From Kitasatospora sp. NBC_00240 (GTDB lineage: Bacteria; Actinomycetota; Actinomycetes; Streptomycetales; Streptomycetaceae), in assembly GCF_026342405.1 (NCBI RefSeq), contig NZ_JAPEMU010000001.1:868001-932000 (forward strand): DNA of 64,000 nt, in the 5' to 3' direction. The position numbers were made by a program, and so were the translations under genes. Under the pieces are notes generated by a model. The model had not been told where the DNA came from and ran no database searches. It saw only the letters and a list, made by a program, of their open reading frames with translations. How positions within the stretch are numbered: position 1 is the stretch's first letter; the number at the start of each line of letters is the position of its first letter. This document shows, one piece after another, positions 52,782 through 61,288 of this stretch.

Positions 52782-54197
52782 ATGGCAAGCAGCCGTTCCA
52801 CGAGGAGCCGGACCGGAGCCTCAGCATCCGCCGGCCGCGCCGGGGCCGCCCGGACACCCGCCGACGGTCCGGCACTGGTCCGCGCCGCACACCGCGGGGC
52901 CGTCCGGATCGCGGCGGCCAGCACGGCCGCCACCGCACTCGCGCTCTGTGGGCCGGTGGTCGGCACTGCGGCGGCGGCCGATCCCGCCCCGCAGACCACC
53001 GACCGGCACGTGGTGGTGCTGGTCAACTTCCGCAACAGCGCACTGTCGGACCCCGGCGCGGATCGCACCAAGGCCGTCAGCAACTTCTTCGGGCCCACCG
53101 GTTCCCTTGCCGCGTACTACGCGGCCAACTCGGACAACCGCATGACGGTGGTGCCGGCGAAGGGGGACGGTGTGTTCGGGCCGTTCACCCTGGACGTGGA
53201 CAGCTCGGGGTGGGACAAGTCCGGGTGTGACAGCGGCAAGGTCGCCGAGCTCGCCCGGAGGGCCATCCCCGACCTGACCTACGACCACCTGTCGATCGTC
53301 ATGCCCAGCACGAAGGCGTGTGCCTGGTGGGGACTCGGGAGCCAGCCGGGGCCCACGACCTGGTTCCAGGAAGGAGCCGTCAACGACCTGGCCGCCATCG
53401 TCCACGAGGCCGGGCACAATCTCGGGTTCGCCCATGAGGAACGCCAGGTCTGCACGGCCGGCAGCTTCAGCGTGTGCACGGCCGACGAGTACAGCCGGCG
53501 GACCCCCATGGGCGCCGGCGGTTCGAAGAAGGGCCTGTCCGCACCCGAGCTCCTGGCGCAGAAGTGGCTGACCGCCCAGCAGGTCAGCACACCCCGGACG
53601 ACCACCACCGTCCACCTCGCGCCCCTGCACGCCCCGGCGAATGCTTCGGGGACCCGGGCGATCGATCTGCCGCTGGGCACCAAGGGCGACCGGATCGTCG
53701 TCGAGTACCGTACTCCCGACTCCGGTCTGGACGGCGACGTTCCGCGGGGCGTCGACGTCTTCCGAGTCCCTCAGGGGAAGTACGACCACGCGGTCATGAT
53801 CGGCAACACCAAGCAGGAGGACAAGACCACCGCGGGCTCGTTCACTGCGGACACGCCACTGGCCGACACCTCGGCCCACATCTCCCTCAGCGTCGTCCGG
53901 ATGACCGACCAGGGCGCCGACGTCCGGGTGGACCTCGGCGCCGACCAGGCCCCCAACGTGTCCGCCACCACCCCCACGCCGGCGCCCGTCCAATCGACGC
54001 AGCAGGCTGACGACACCCGCCTCATCGGCTCGACCACCACCGCGACGCCGTCCCCCGCCGCCGCAGCCGACGGCCCCGCCCTCGCGTCCACCGGCGCGAA
54101 GGTCCTCACCCCCACGCTGATCGGCGGCACGCTCCTCGCTGTCGGAGGCGCCGCTGTACTGCTGGGCAAGCGCCGGACCCGGCGCCGGCGGCACTGA
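52782..54197 (+). CDS. Secreted, cell-wall-anchored zinc metalloprotease (gametolysin/M6-like)
   Basis: 471 residues, ATG at 52782 after GAGGAG. A long basic N-region precedes a signal peptide that ends near residue 65 (AAA-DPA). The zinc site is HEAGHNLGFAHE at about 208-219 (HExxHxxGxxH), and TPMGAGG about 30 residues later may serve as Met-turn, so it fits the metzincin-like M11/M6 group. A Thr/Pro/Ala-rich stretch at about 385-430 is a wall-spanning linker. The C-terminus has LASTG followed by a hydrophobic segment and RRTRRRRH, an LAxTG sorting signal as used by class E sortases. No sortase is nearby. It probably degrades host or competitor proteins at the cell surface. Confidence 0.85.
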   Translation: MASSRSTRSRTGASASAGRAGAARTPADGPALVRAAHRGAVRIAAASTAATALALCGPVVGTAAAADPAPQTTDRHVVVLVNFRNSALSDPGADRTKAVSNFFGPTGSLAAYYAANSDNRMTVVPAKGDGVFGPFTLDVDSSGWDKSGCDSGKVAELARRAIPDLTYDHLSIVMPSTKACAWWGLGSQPGPTTWFQEGAVNDLAAIVHEAGHNLGFAHEERQVCTAGSFSVCTADEYSRRTPMGAGGSKKGLSAPELLAQKWLTAQQVSTPRTTTTVHLAPLHAPANASGTRAIDLPLGTKGDRIVVEYRTPDSGLDGDVPRGVDVFRVPQGKYDHAVMIGNTKQEDKTTAGSFTADTPLADTSAHISLSVVRMTDQGADVRVDLGADQAPNVSATTPTPAPVQSTQQADDTRLIGSTTTATPSPAAAADGPALASTGAKVLTPTLIGGTLLAVGGAAVLLGKRRTRRRRH

Positions 54198-54218
54198 CCT
54201 CCTCCGCGCAGCCCGCGC

Positions 54219-54258
54219 GGGCCGTGCGCCGGCTCGATTGGAAGCCGGTGCACGGCCC
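54219..54258 (+). terminator. Hairpin terminator after the metalloprotease gene
   Basis: GGGCCGTGCGCCGGCT (54219-54234) pairs with AGCCGGTGCACGGCCC (54243-54258) over 16 positions with one G-T wobble and an 8-nt loop, 21 nt after the stop. Confidence 0.75.
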
Positions 54259-54584
54259 GGCGCTTGCCCGGTGACGATGGACAAGTGCCGGCGGTCGTCG
54301 AGCGGTGATCGCGCAGCCGGTGCCCGTGAACACCGCGACGGACGGATGCCCGCCGGTCCCCCCGGGCGATTCTTCGCCGGTTCCGTCATCGCCGTCCTGC
54401 CCGCGGTCGCCCGATCGCGTTCATCGAACGCCAGGTCGCCTCCGGGCCGACGGCCGGATCAGTGAAGCACCCAGACGTTGAGGCACCACCGCGGCCGGGG
54501 CCTTCGGGCACCCCTCCCGCAGCGCTCGGCGTTGCCGGCCCCGACCTGCCTGCCGCCTCTTCTGCGCAGGCCCACAGCACCCTC

Positions 54585-54632
54585 TTGCTCATTTCTGCTT
54601 AAACCTGCTACTAATCGAGCATTAGCGAGCAT
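54585..54632 (+). promoter_or_regulatory. Promoter and repeat-type operator of the galactosamine/tagatose-type operon
   Basis: TTGCTC (54585-54590) and TACTAA (54609-54614) with an 18-nt spacer. Immediately downstream, CGAGCAT occurs twice (54616-54622 and 54626-54632), repeated every 10 bp, one helical turn. TAATCGAGCATTA at 54613-54625 is also palindromic. This looks like a repressor site overlapping the transcription start; the regulator is not encoded next to the operon. Confidence 0.55.
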
Positions 54633-54666
54633 CGATTCTTGCCTGATCCCCCGAAGGAGCCTCGGC

Positions 54667-55623
54667 ATGGCTACCACCTCCTCGTCCCGCACCACGGTCG
54701 AGATCGCCTCGCAGCCGACCTGTTGGAGGCAGGCTGCCGAGTCCCTCGCCCAGCACAGCGCGGCCCTGCCCCGTCGCGGCGAGCGCGTCGCCGTCGTCGG
54801 CTGTGGCACCTCCTGGTTCATGGCCCAGTCCTACGCCGTCCTGCGCGAGAGCGGCGGACACGGCGTGACGGACGCCTTCGCCGCTTCCGAGTTCCCGCAG
54901 GGACGCGGCGGTTACGACCGGATCCTGGCGATCAGTCGCTCGGGCACCACCACCGAGGTGCTGGACCTGCTCGACCGGGCCCGCGAGGCGGGCGTGGCCA
55001 CAGCCGCGATCACCGCCGATCCCGCGACGCCGATCATGACCGCCGCCGACGCCGTGGCCGTTCTGGACTTCGCCGACGAGGAGTCGGTGGTGCAGACCCG
55101 CTTCGCCACCACCGTGCTCGCGCTGCTGCGCGCGCACCTGGAAGCCGAGGGCGCCCTGCCGGCCGGCGTGCGGACCGTCATCCGGGCGGCCGACGATGCC
55201 CAGCGGGCCGTCGAGGCGCCGCTCGCCGCCGAGCTGATCGGCGCCGAGCAGTTCACCTTCCTCGGCACCGGCTGGAGCTACGGGCTCGCTCTGGAGGCCG
55301 GCCTGAAGATGCGCGAGGCGGCCGGCGCCTGGACCGAGGCCTACCCCGCGATGGAGTACCGGCACGGGCCGATCAGCATCACCGGCCCCGGCCGGGCGGC
55401 CTGGATGTTCGGCGCCCTGCCGGCCGGGCTGGCCGAGGACATCGCCCGGGTCGGTGGCACCCTGGTCGCCGACTCCCAGGACGCGCCCGAGCAGCTCGAC
55501 CCGCTGGCCGACCTGGTCCGGGCCCAGCGCCTCGCCGTCGCGCTGGCCGAGGCCGCCGGCCTCGACCCGGACCGCCCGCGCAACCTCACCCGCTCGGTGG
55601 TACTGGAGAACACTGGTGCGTGA
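54667..55623 (+). CDS. SIS-domain sugar isomerase (AgaS/GlmS isomerase-like)
   Basis: 318 residues from the ATG at 54667 with AAGGAG 7 nt upstream. Two SIS folds: VAVVGCGTSWFMAQSYAVLR (about 40-60) and FTFLGTGWSYGLALEAGLKM (about 197-216), with the phosphate-binding AISRSGTTTEVLDLL and the sugar-binding EYRHGPISITGPGR. Family members include GlmS isomerase domains and AgaS, which turns galactosamine-6-phosphate into tagatose-6-phosphate. The aldolase and PfkB kinase downstream favour an AgaS-like role. First gene of a five-gene operon. Confidence 0.88.
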   Translation: MATTSSSRTTVEIASQPTCWRQAAESLAQHSAALPRRGERVAVVGCGTSWFMAQSYAVLRESGGHGVTDAFAASEFPQGRGGYDRILAISRSGTTTEVLDLLDRAREAGVATAAITADPATPIMTAADAVAVLDFADEESVVQTRFATTVLALLRAHLEAEGALPAGVRTVIRAADDAQRAVEAPLAAELIGAEQFTFLGTGWSYGLALEAGLKMREAAGAWTEAYPAMEYRHGPISITGPGRAAWMFGALPAGLAEDIARVGGTLVADSQDAPEQLDPLADLVRAQRLAVALAEAAGLDPDRPRNLTRSVVLENTGA

Positions 55624-56581
55624 CGACATCGACCGCGGTGCCTGCGTCATCGCCTTGGACGTCGGCGGGACGGGCATGAAGGGCGCGCTGCTCGACCACG
55701 CGCTGCGCCCGGTGCTGACGCTGCGCCGGCCGACCCCGCGCGCGGCCGGCCCCGACGCCGTGCTGGACGAGATCGTCGCCGCCCTGGCCGCCCTGGCCGA
55801 GCGGGCCGCCGAGCACGGCCTGCCGGTCCGGCAGGCCGGCGTGGTGGTGCCCGGCATCGTCGACGAGGAGCTCGGCCGCGCCGTCTACTCGGCCAACCTC
55901 GGCTGGCGCGACCTGCCACTCGCCGAGCTGCTGGCGCGGCGCACCGGGCTGCCGGTGGTACTCGGCCACGACGTCCGGGCCGGCGGGCTCGCCGAAGCCT
56001 CCCTCGGCGCCGCCCGCGGCAAGCGGGACGTGCTCTTCGTCGCGATCGGGACCGGCATAGCCGCCGCCCTGCTCACCGACGGCCGACCTGTCCGAGGTGG
56101 CGGCTACGCGGGCGAACTGGGCCACCTTGTGGTCGACCTCGACGGCGCGCCGTGCGGCTGCGGCGGCCGGGGCTGCCTGGAGACGGTGGCCTCCGCGAGC
56201 GCCGTCGCCGCCGCCTACACCGCCCGCTCGGGCCGCTCGGTGCAGGGGGCCGAACAGGTGGCGGTGCTGCTCGCCCAGGGCGACGCCGACGCCGCCGCGG
56301 TCTGGGCGCGCACCGCCGATGCGCTCGCCACGGCCCTGGCCAGCGGCGTAACGCTGCTCGCCCCCGAGCTGATCGTGCTCGGCGGCGGTCTCGCCGAGGC
56401 CGGCACGCTCCTGCTGGAGCCGGTGCGCTCCGCCCTCGCCCAGCGGCTCACCTTCCAACGGCGCCCGGAGTTGGTCCGCGCCGGACTGGGCGACGAGGCC
56501 GGTTGCCTCGGCGCCGGGCTGTACGCGTGGCAGGCGGTGGGTCAGCCGGTCTCGTCCCGGCAGACACCGGCGGTGTCATGA
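55616..56581 (+). CDS. ROK family sugar kinase (second copy)
   Basis: 321 residues from GTG at 55616, overlapping the SIS gene stop by 8 nt. DVGGTGMKG is the phosphate site, GHDVRAGGLAEA holds the catalytic Asp, IGTGIAAAL is the sugar/phosphate loop, and the zinc motif is CGCGGRGCLETVAS after GELGH. In this operon it may phosphorylate N-acetylgalactosamine, galactosamine or another hexosamine entering the pathway. It is clearly different from the ROK protein at 3740-4642. Confidence 0.88.
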   Translation: MRDDIDRGACVIALDVGGTGMKGALLDHALRPVLTLRRPTPRAAGPDAVLDEIVAALAALAERAAEHGLPVRQAGVVVPGIVDEELGRAVYSANLGWRDLPLAELLARRTGLPVVLGHDVRAGGLAEASLGAARGKRDVLFVAIGTGIAAALLTDGRPVRGGGYAGELGHLVVDLDGAPCGCGGRGCLETVASASAVAAAYTARSGRSVQGAEQVAVLLAQGDADAAAVWARTADALATALASGVTLLAPELIVLGGGLAEAGTLLLEPVRSALAQRLTFQRRPELVRAGLGDEAGCLGAGLYAWQAVGQPVSSRQTPAVS

Positions 56582-57517
56582 TGATCCTCACCGTCACGCT
56601 CAACGCCGCCCTGGACGTCACCTACTTCGTCGACGGCCTGGTCCCGCTCAGCTCGCACCGCGTCGACGAGGTGCACCAGCGCGCCGGCGGCAAGGGCGTC
56701 AACGTCGCCCGGGTGCTCGCGGCCCTCCGGCATCCGGTCACCGTGACCGGCCTCGTGGGCGGTCCCACCGGGGCCCTGCTCCGCCGGGAACTGCGCACGG
56801 CCGGTCTGCACGACAACCTGGTGCCGGTCACGGGCGACTCGCGGCGCACCCTCACCGTGGTCTCCCGCCAGGACGGCGACGCCACCGTGTTCAACGAGAC
56901 CGGGCCGGTCGTTCAGCCGGAGGAGTGGCGCGCCTTCACCACCCGGTACGCGCTGCTGGTACGCGACGCCGACGTCGTCGTGCTCGCCGGCAGCCTGCCC
57001 CCCGGGCCTGCCCGAGGACTCCTACGCGCAGCTCATCACGACGGCCGCGGCGGCCGGAGCCGTCACCGTGCTGGACACCAGCGGGCCCCCGCTGCTGGCC
57101 GCGCTCGGTGCCGGACCGCACGTGGTCAAACCCAACGCCGCCGAGCTCGCAGCCGTCACCGGACAGACGGACACGGCCGTGGCGGCAGCCGGCCTGCGCG
57201 CGCTGGGCGCCCGCGCGGTGGTGGCCTCCAGCGGTCCGGACGGGCTGCACGCGATCACCGCGGACGGCAGCTGGCAGGCCAGGCCGCCCGCACTGCTCAG
57301 TGGGAACCCCACCGGCGCGGGCGACGCCTGTGTCGCCGCGCTCGCCGCGGGGCTCGCCACCGGCGCGCCGTGGCCCGAGGTCCTGCGCGAGGCGGTGGCC
57401 CTGTCCGCCGCAGCCGTCCCCTGCCCGGTCGCCGGCGACTTCGACGCCGAGATCTACCGCCGCCTGCGCACCACCGTTCCCGTGGAGGAAACCCATGCCC
57501 CTCGCACCCACCGATGA
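56578..57517 (+). CDS. PfkB family sugar-phosphate kinase (tagatose-6-P or 1-phosphofructokinase type), frameshifted
   Basis: The ATG at 56578 overlaps the ROK stop. The first part reads MMILTVTLNAALDVTYFVDG with AGGKGVNVARVLAAL, the usual LacC/FruK start. At 56998-57003 there are six C residues; removing one restores LAGSLPPGLPEDSYAQLI and an unbroken second part (GPHVVKPNAAELAAVTG, SGNPTGAGDACVAALAAG with the catalytic Asp). Read as given, the frame runs into unrelated Arg-rich sequence. The corrected product is 312 residues, the normal length. The frameshift is either a sequencing error in a C run, a real recent mutation, or a slippery site. Its end overlaps the aldolase start by 23 nt. 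Confidence 0.8.
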
Positions 57518-58328
57518 GATAGTCCGGGCCGCCGCGCAGCGGGCAGGCGTCGGCGCGTTCAACGTCGTACAGACCGAGCACGCCGAAGCGATCGTGGCCG
57601 GCGCCGAGGCGGCCGGGCTGCCGGTGATCCTGCAGATCAGCGAGAACACCGCCCGCTACCACGGCGCGCTGGAACCGATCGGACTCGCCTCACTCGCCAT
57701 GGCCAGGGCGGCCGGCGTGCCCGTTGCCGTCCACCTCGACCACGCCGAGTCGACCGACCTGGTCCGCGAGGCCGTCGGACTGGGCTTCACCTCGGTCATG
57801 TTCGATGCCGCGAAGCTCCCCTACGAGGAGAACCTCGCCGCCACCCGCGAGATCACCGCGTTCTGCCACAGCCACGGAGTCTGGGTGGAAGCCGAACTCG
57901 GCGAGGTCGGCGGCAAGGACGGCGCCCACGCCCCGGGGGTGCGCACCGACCCCGGTGAGGCCCGTGACTTCGTCGCCGCGACGGGAGTGGACGCTCTCGC
58001 GGTGGCGGTGGGCAGTTCCCACACCATGCTCACCCGCGACGCCGTCCTCGACTTCGCCCTCATCTCCCACCTGCGCGAGGCCGTGCCGGTCCCGCTCGTC
58101 CTGCACGGATCCTCCGGCGTCAGCGACGCAGACCTCGCCACGGCCGTCCAGGCGGGCATGACGAAGGTCAACATCTCCACCCACCTGAACAAGATCTTCA
58201 CCCAGGCCGTCCGCGAACAGCTGGACGGCCAAGCCGGGGTCGCCGACCCCCGCAAGTACCTCGGCCCCGCCCGTGCTGCCGTCACGGCCGAGGTCGCCCG
58301 GCTGCTGTCGGTCCTGAACGGGTCCTGA
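57495..58328 (+). CDS. Class II fructose/tagatose-bisphosphate aldolase
   Basis: 277 residues, ATG at 57495 after GGAGG. Class II signatures: GAFNVVQTEHAEAIVAGAEA, the catalytic and zinc-binding VAVHLDHAESTD (about 76-87), EAELGEVGGKDG (about 133-144), LVLHGSSGVSDADLATAVQA with a zinc His, and MTKVNISTHLNKIF. It matches the short GatY/KbaY branch that splits tagatose-1,6-bisphosphate into dihydroxyacetone phosphate and glyceraldehyde-3-phosphate, but fructose-1,6-bisphosphate specificity cannot be excluded. It follows the PfkB kinase, its natural supplier of substrate. Confidence 0.9.
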   Translation: MPLAPTDEIVRAAAQRAGVGAFNVVQTEHAEAIVAGAEAAGLPVILQISENTARYHGALEPIGLASLAMARAAGVPVAVHLDHAESTDLVREAVGLGFTSVMFDAAKLPYEENLAATREITAFCHSHGVWVEAELGEVGGKDGAHAPGVRTDPGEARDFVAATGVDALAVAVGSSHTMLTRDAVLDFALISHLREAVPVPLVLHGSSGVSDADLATAVQAGMTKVNISTHLNKIFTQAVREQLDGQAGVADPRKYLGPARAAVTAEVARLLSVLNGS

Positions 58329-58388
58329 CCATGGCCAAGAACTCGATGAGGAGCACGCGTTGAGCAACGAGAGCCCCGGCGGTGTCCT

Positions 58389-59369
58389 GTGACGACCCGT
58401 CCGCAGGAGCCGGTGCTGCGCCCCGAGCGGAATCTGGCACTCGAACTCGTCCGAGTGGCCGAAGCAGCGGCCATGGCAGCCGGCCGCTGGGTCGACCAGG
58501 GCGACAAGAACGGCGCCGACGGCGCCGCCGTCACGGCCATGCGGTCGATGTTCGCCACCGTCTCGATGCGCGGCGTCGTCGTCATCGGTGAAGGGGAGAA
58601 GGACGAGGCCCCGATGCTCTACAACGGCGAGCGGGTCGGCGACGGCACCGGCGCCGAGTGCGACGTCGCGGTGGACCCGGTGGACGGCACCACGCTGACC
58701 GCCAAGGGCATGAACAACGCGGTCGCCGTGCTGGCGGTCGCCGACCGCGGCACCATGTTCGACCCGAGCGCCGTGTTCTACATGGACAAGCTGGTGACCG
58801 GCCCCGAGGCCGCCGAGTTCGTCGACATCGCCGCCCCGCCGGCGGTGAACATCCGCCGGGTCGCCAAGGCCAAGGGCATCGCCGTCGAGGACGTCACCGT
58901 GGTCCTGGTGGACCGGCCGCGGCACGAGAAGCTGGTCCGCGAGGTCCGCGAGGCGGGCGCGCGCATCAAGTACATCTCCGACGGCGACGTGGCCGGCGCC
59001 ATCATGGCCGCCCGCGAGGGCACCGGCGTCGACCTGCTGCTCGGCATCGGCGGCACCCCCGAGGGCATCATCGCGGCCTGCGCGATGAAGTGCATGGGCG
59101 GCGCGATCCAGGGCCGACTGTGGCCGAAGGACGAGGCCGAGCGGCAGAAGGCACTGGACGCCGGGCACGACCTGGACCACGTGCTCACCACCGACGACCT
59201 GGTCAGCGGCGAGAACGTGTTCTTCGTGGCCACCGGCATCACCGACGGCGAGCTGCTGCGCGGCGTGCACTACCGCCAGGAGACCGCCACCACCAGCTCG
59301 CTGGTGATGCGCTCCAAGAGCGGCACCATCCGGGAGATCCACTCCACCCACAAGCTGCCCAGGCCGTGA
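58389..59369 (+). CDS. glpX: Class II fructose-1,6-bisphosphatase (GlpX)
   Basis: 326 residues from GTG at 58389; the ribosome site is weak, so the start is less sure. [18 protein letters not shown], the Li+-sensitive phosphatase motif [20 protein letters not shown], and [20 protein letters not shown] with [20 protein letters not shown] are all typical of GlpX. It hydrolyses fructose-1,6-bisphosphate to fructose-6-phosphate for gluconeogenesis. Placed last in this operon it would let triose phosphates from the aldolase be rebuilt into hexose phosphate. The chromosome probably has another, housekeeping glpX, so this may be a pathway-dedicated copy. Confidence 0.92.
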   Translation: MTTRPQEPVLRPERNLALELVRVAEAAAMAAGRWVDQGDKNGADGAAVTAMRSMFATVSMRGVVVIGEGEKDEAPMLYNGERVGDGTGAECDVAVDPVDGTTLTAKGMNNAVAVLAVADRGTMFDPSAVFYMDKLVTGPEAAEFVDIAAPPAVNIRRVAKAKGIAVEDVTVVLVDRPRHEKLVREVREAGARIKYISDGDVAGAIMAAREGTGVDLLLGIGGTPEGIIAACAMKCMGGAIQGRLWPKDEAERQKALDAGHDLDHVLTTDDLVSGENVFFVATGITDGELLRGVHYRQETATTSSLVMRSKSGTIREIHSTHKLPRP

Positions 59370-59520
59370 GCACTCCGCCGGTCCCGGAAGCCGGCCCCCA
59401 TGACGTCGTCCAGCTGCGGACGGGTGTGACGTCCGGTCAGCACCCGTTCCCGGTGACTTGATCGGCCGACCGCCCCTGGCCGTCCTCACCACGGACGGCA
59501 CCGCCGCCGAGGCGACGGGC

Positions 59521-59556
59521 CGCGGACACAGCACTGCACGCAGTGCTGTGTCCGCG
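59521..59556. terminator. Strong bidirectional hairpin terminator
   Basis: A perfect 17-bp inverted repeat (59521-59537 and 59540-59556, beginning CGCGGACACAGC); the innermost pairs would open to form the loop. It lies between the convergent glpX and propeller/CBM32 genes and can serve both. Confidence 0.85.
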
Positions 59557-59615
59557 TCGGGCCTGCGGCGCGACAACGGTTTCCGCCGACGCGCCGCAGG
59601 CTCACCGGCTTGTGC

Positions 59616-61208
59616 TCACAGGGTGAGGTCCGCCGAGCCGTAGACGCTGAACCGCCAGAGCGAGTAGCCGTAGCTGGTGCCGCGTCTCTCTCCGAGCATT
59701 CGGATGTAGCGTCCGACGCCGCCGAGGCCGGTCAGCGTCTCCAGGCCGCCCTGCCCCGTTGTCGTGGTGTGCACATCGGTCCAGGTGGTGGCATTGCCCG
59801 ACACCTGGATGCGGTACTGCTTGCCGTAGGCGGCTTCCCAGTGCAGGTCGACCCTGGTGACCCGCCACACGGCTCCGAGGTCGATCTGGATCCACTGCGG
59901 GTCGGCGTACTTGCTGGCCCAGCGGGTCGTCGTCGAGCCGTCCACCGCGAGAGACGGTTCGCGGCCCGTTGTGAGCGCCGTGCTCGACGCCGTCGCCGCC
60001 TTCCCGAGGGCGAGGTCCACCGGGGTGAGGGCGAGCCGTACCGACACGTTCTTGCTGACGCCGGAGGAGCCGACGCGCATGGCGCAGAACAGGGCGATCG
60101 GTGTGTCGGTGTCGGGGTCGAAGAGCAATTGGGGCCGTTCGAGGTTGGCGAGTGCGAGAGTCGATCCGTCGGTCAGCCTCAACTGTTTGAGCGATACCAG
60201 TGGGTGCTCCGACCGGTCCCACACGATGCCGTCCCGCGAGGTGACCAGGGCGAGGGCGCCGTACTGCGGGGTCAGGGCGTTGGTACGGTCGGCGCCACTG
60301 TAGAAGTCCTTGACGATGGCGTAGTAACGCGCGCGCTGGTGGTCGTACCAGAGGTACGGGTCCTCGGCTTGAGTCGTCGTGGTGGCGAGTGCTTTCGCGG
60401 CGTAGGTGAACGGTCCTTCCGGCGAGTCGGAGGTGCCGACGACCGTGATGTACTGACTGCGGTTGTCCCAGCACTTGTAGGTCATCAGGAAGGTGCCTGC
60501 GGGTGTCCTGTCGACCGACGGGTTTACTGCCATCTGGAAGGTGTTGACGTAGTCGGGTCCGGCGATCGGGTTGGCGCTGCGTCGTCCTCGTCCGTTGACG
60601 AGGTCGTCGAAGGTGTCGGCGACGACCACGCCGATCCGTTGTCCCTTGTGGTAGTTCAGCCACATGGTGCTCTGGCCGGTGGTCGGCCTGGTGGCGATGT
60701 AGTACAGGTACCACTTGCCGTCGAACTCGCGGACGTGCGGGTTGTGGGCGTTGTACTGGTCCCACCGGTTGGGGTCGTCGGTGCTGGAGAGGATCGTTCT
60801 GACGTGGGTGTAGGGCCCGTGCGGGTGGTCGGCGACGGCCAGCGCTATTTCGGAGTACTTCATCCAGCCGCTGAAGCCGTAGAAGATGCTCTCCGAGGGG
60901 TCGCTGCCGCGTCCGGTGGAGCCGGTGGGCCAGCGGGAGTAGAACGTGTAGTAGCGGCCCTGGTGGTAGGCGGGTGTGCCGCACCACACGTACCAGTTGT
61001 CGATGCCGAAGGCGTCGACGCTCAGGTCGACCGGCTGGACGGCGGCCGGGAAGTCCGGGTCGCGCGGGGGCGGTGGGGTGGCAGCCGCGGCCGGTGGCGC
61101 GAGTTCGAGCGCGGAGTAGCCGCTCAGTGCGACGGCGGCGAGTGCCACTCCTCCGGTCAGGACGCTCCGCCGGGTCGGTGGGGTGGCATTGTGCCGGGGG
61201 TGTTCCAT
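59616..61208 (-). CDS. Secreted beta-propeller (GH43-like) protein with C-terminal CBM32 (F5/8 type C) domain
   Basis: 530 residues. Tat signal TRRSVLTGGVALAAVALSG, cleavage near 43. Residues about 60-390 have propeller-blade repeats: NWYVWCGTPAYHQGRYYTFY, NAHNPHVREFDGKWYLYYIA, AVNPSVDRTPAGTFLMTYKC, QAEDPYLWYDHQRARYYAIV and NLERPQLLFDPDTDTPIALF. These suggest a GH43/GH117-type hydrolase, but the exact family is unclear. Residues 395-530 are a discoidin-type CBM32 (GREPSLAVDGSTTTRWASKY, PQWIQIDLGAVWRVTRVDLH). The neighbouring GH84 protein carries a similar CBM32, so both may attach to the same glycan. Confidence 0.83.
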   Translation of the reverse strand: MEHPRHNATPPTRRSVLTGGVALAAVALSGYSALELAPPAAAATPPPPRDPDFPAAVQPVDLSVDAFGIDNWYVWCGTPAYHQGRYYTFYSRWPTGSTGRGSDPSESIFYGFSGWMKYSEIALAVADHPHGPYTHVRTILSSTDDPNRWDQYNAHNPHVREFDGKWYLYYIATRPTTGQSTMWLNYHKGQRIGVVVADTFDDLVNGRGRRSANPIAGPDYVNTFQMAVNPSVDRTPAGTFLMTYKCWDNRSQYITVVGTSDSPEGPFTYAAKALATTTTQAEDPYLWYDHQRARYYAIVKDFYSGADRTNALTPQYGALALVTSRDGIVWDRSEHPLVSLKQLRLTDGSTLALANLERPQLLFDPDTDTPIALFCAMRVGSSGVSKNVSVRLALTPVDLALGKAATASSTALTTGREPSLAVDGSTTTRWASKYADPQWIQIDLGAVWRVTRVDLHWEAAYGKQYRIQVSGNATTWTDVHTTTTGQGGLETLTGLGGVGRYIRMLGERRGTSYGYSLWRFSVYGSADLTL

Positions 61209-61288
61209 CGCGGGTCACCTCTCGTGACGTGCGGCAGTCGGAAGCTTCTGGCCTTGAACGCGTGATGTCGTCCTGGGTCGGTGGCGGT

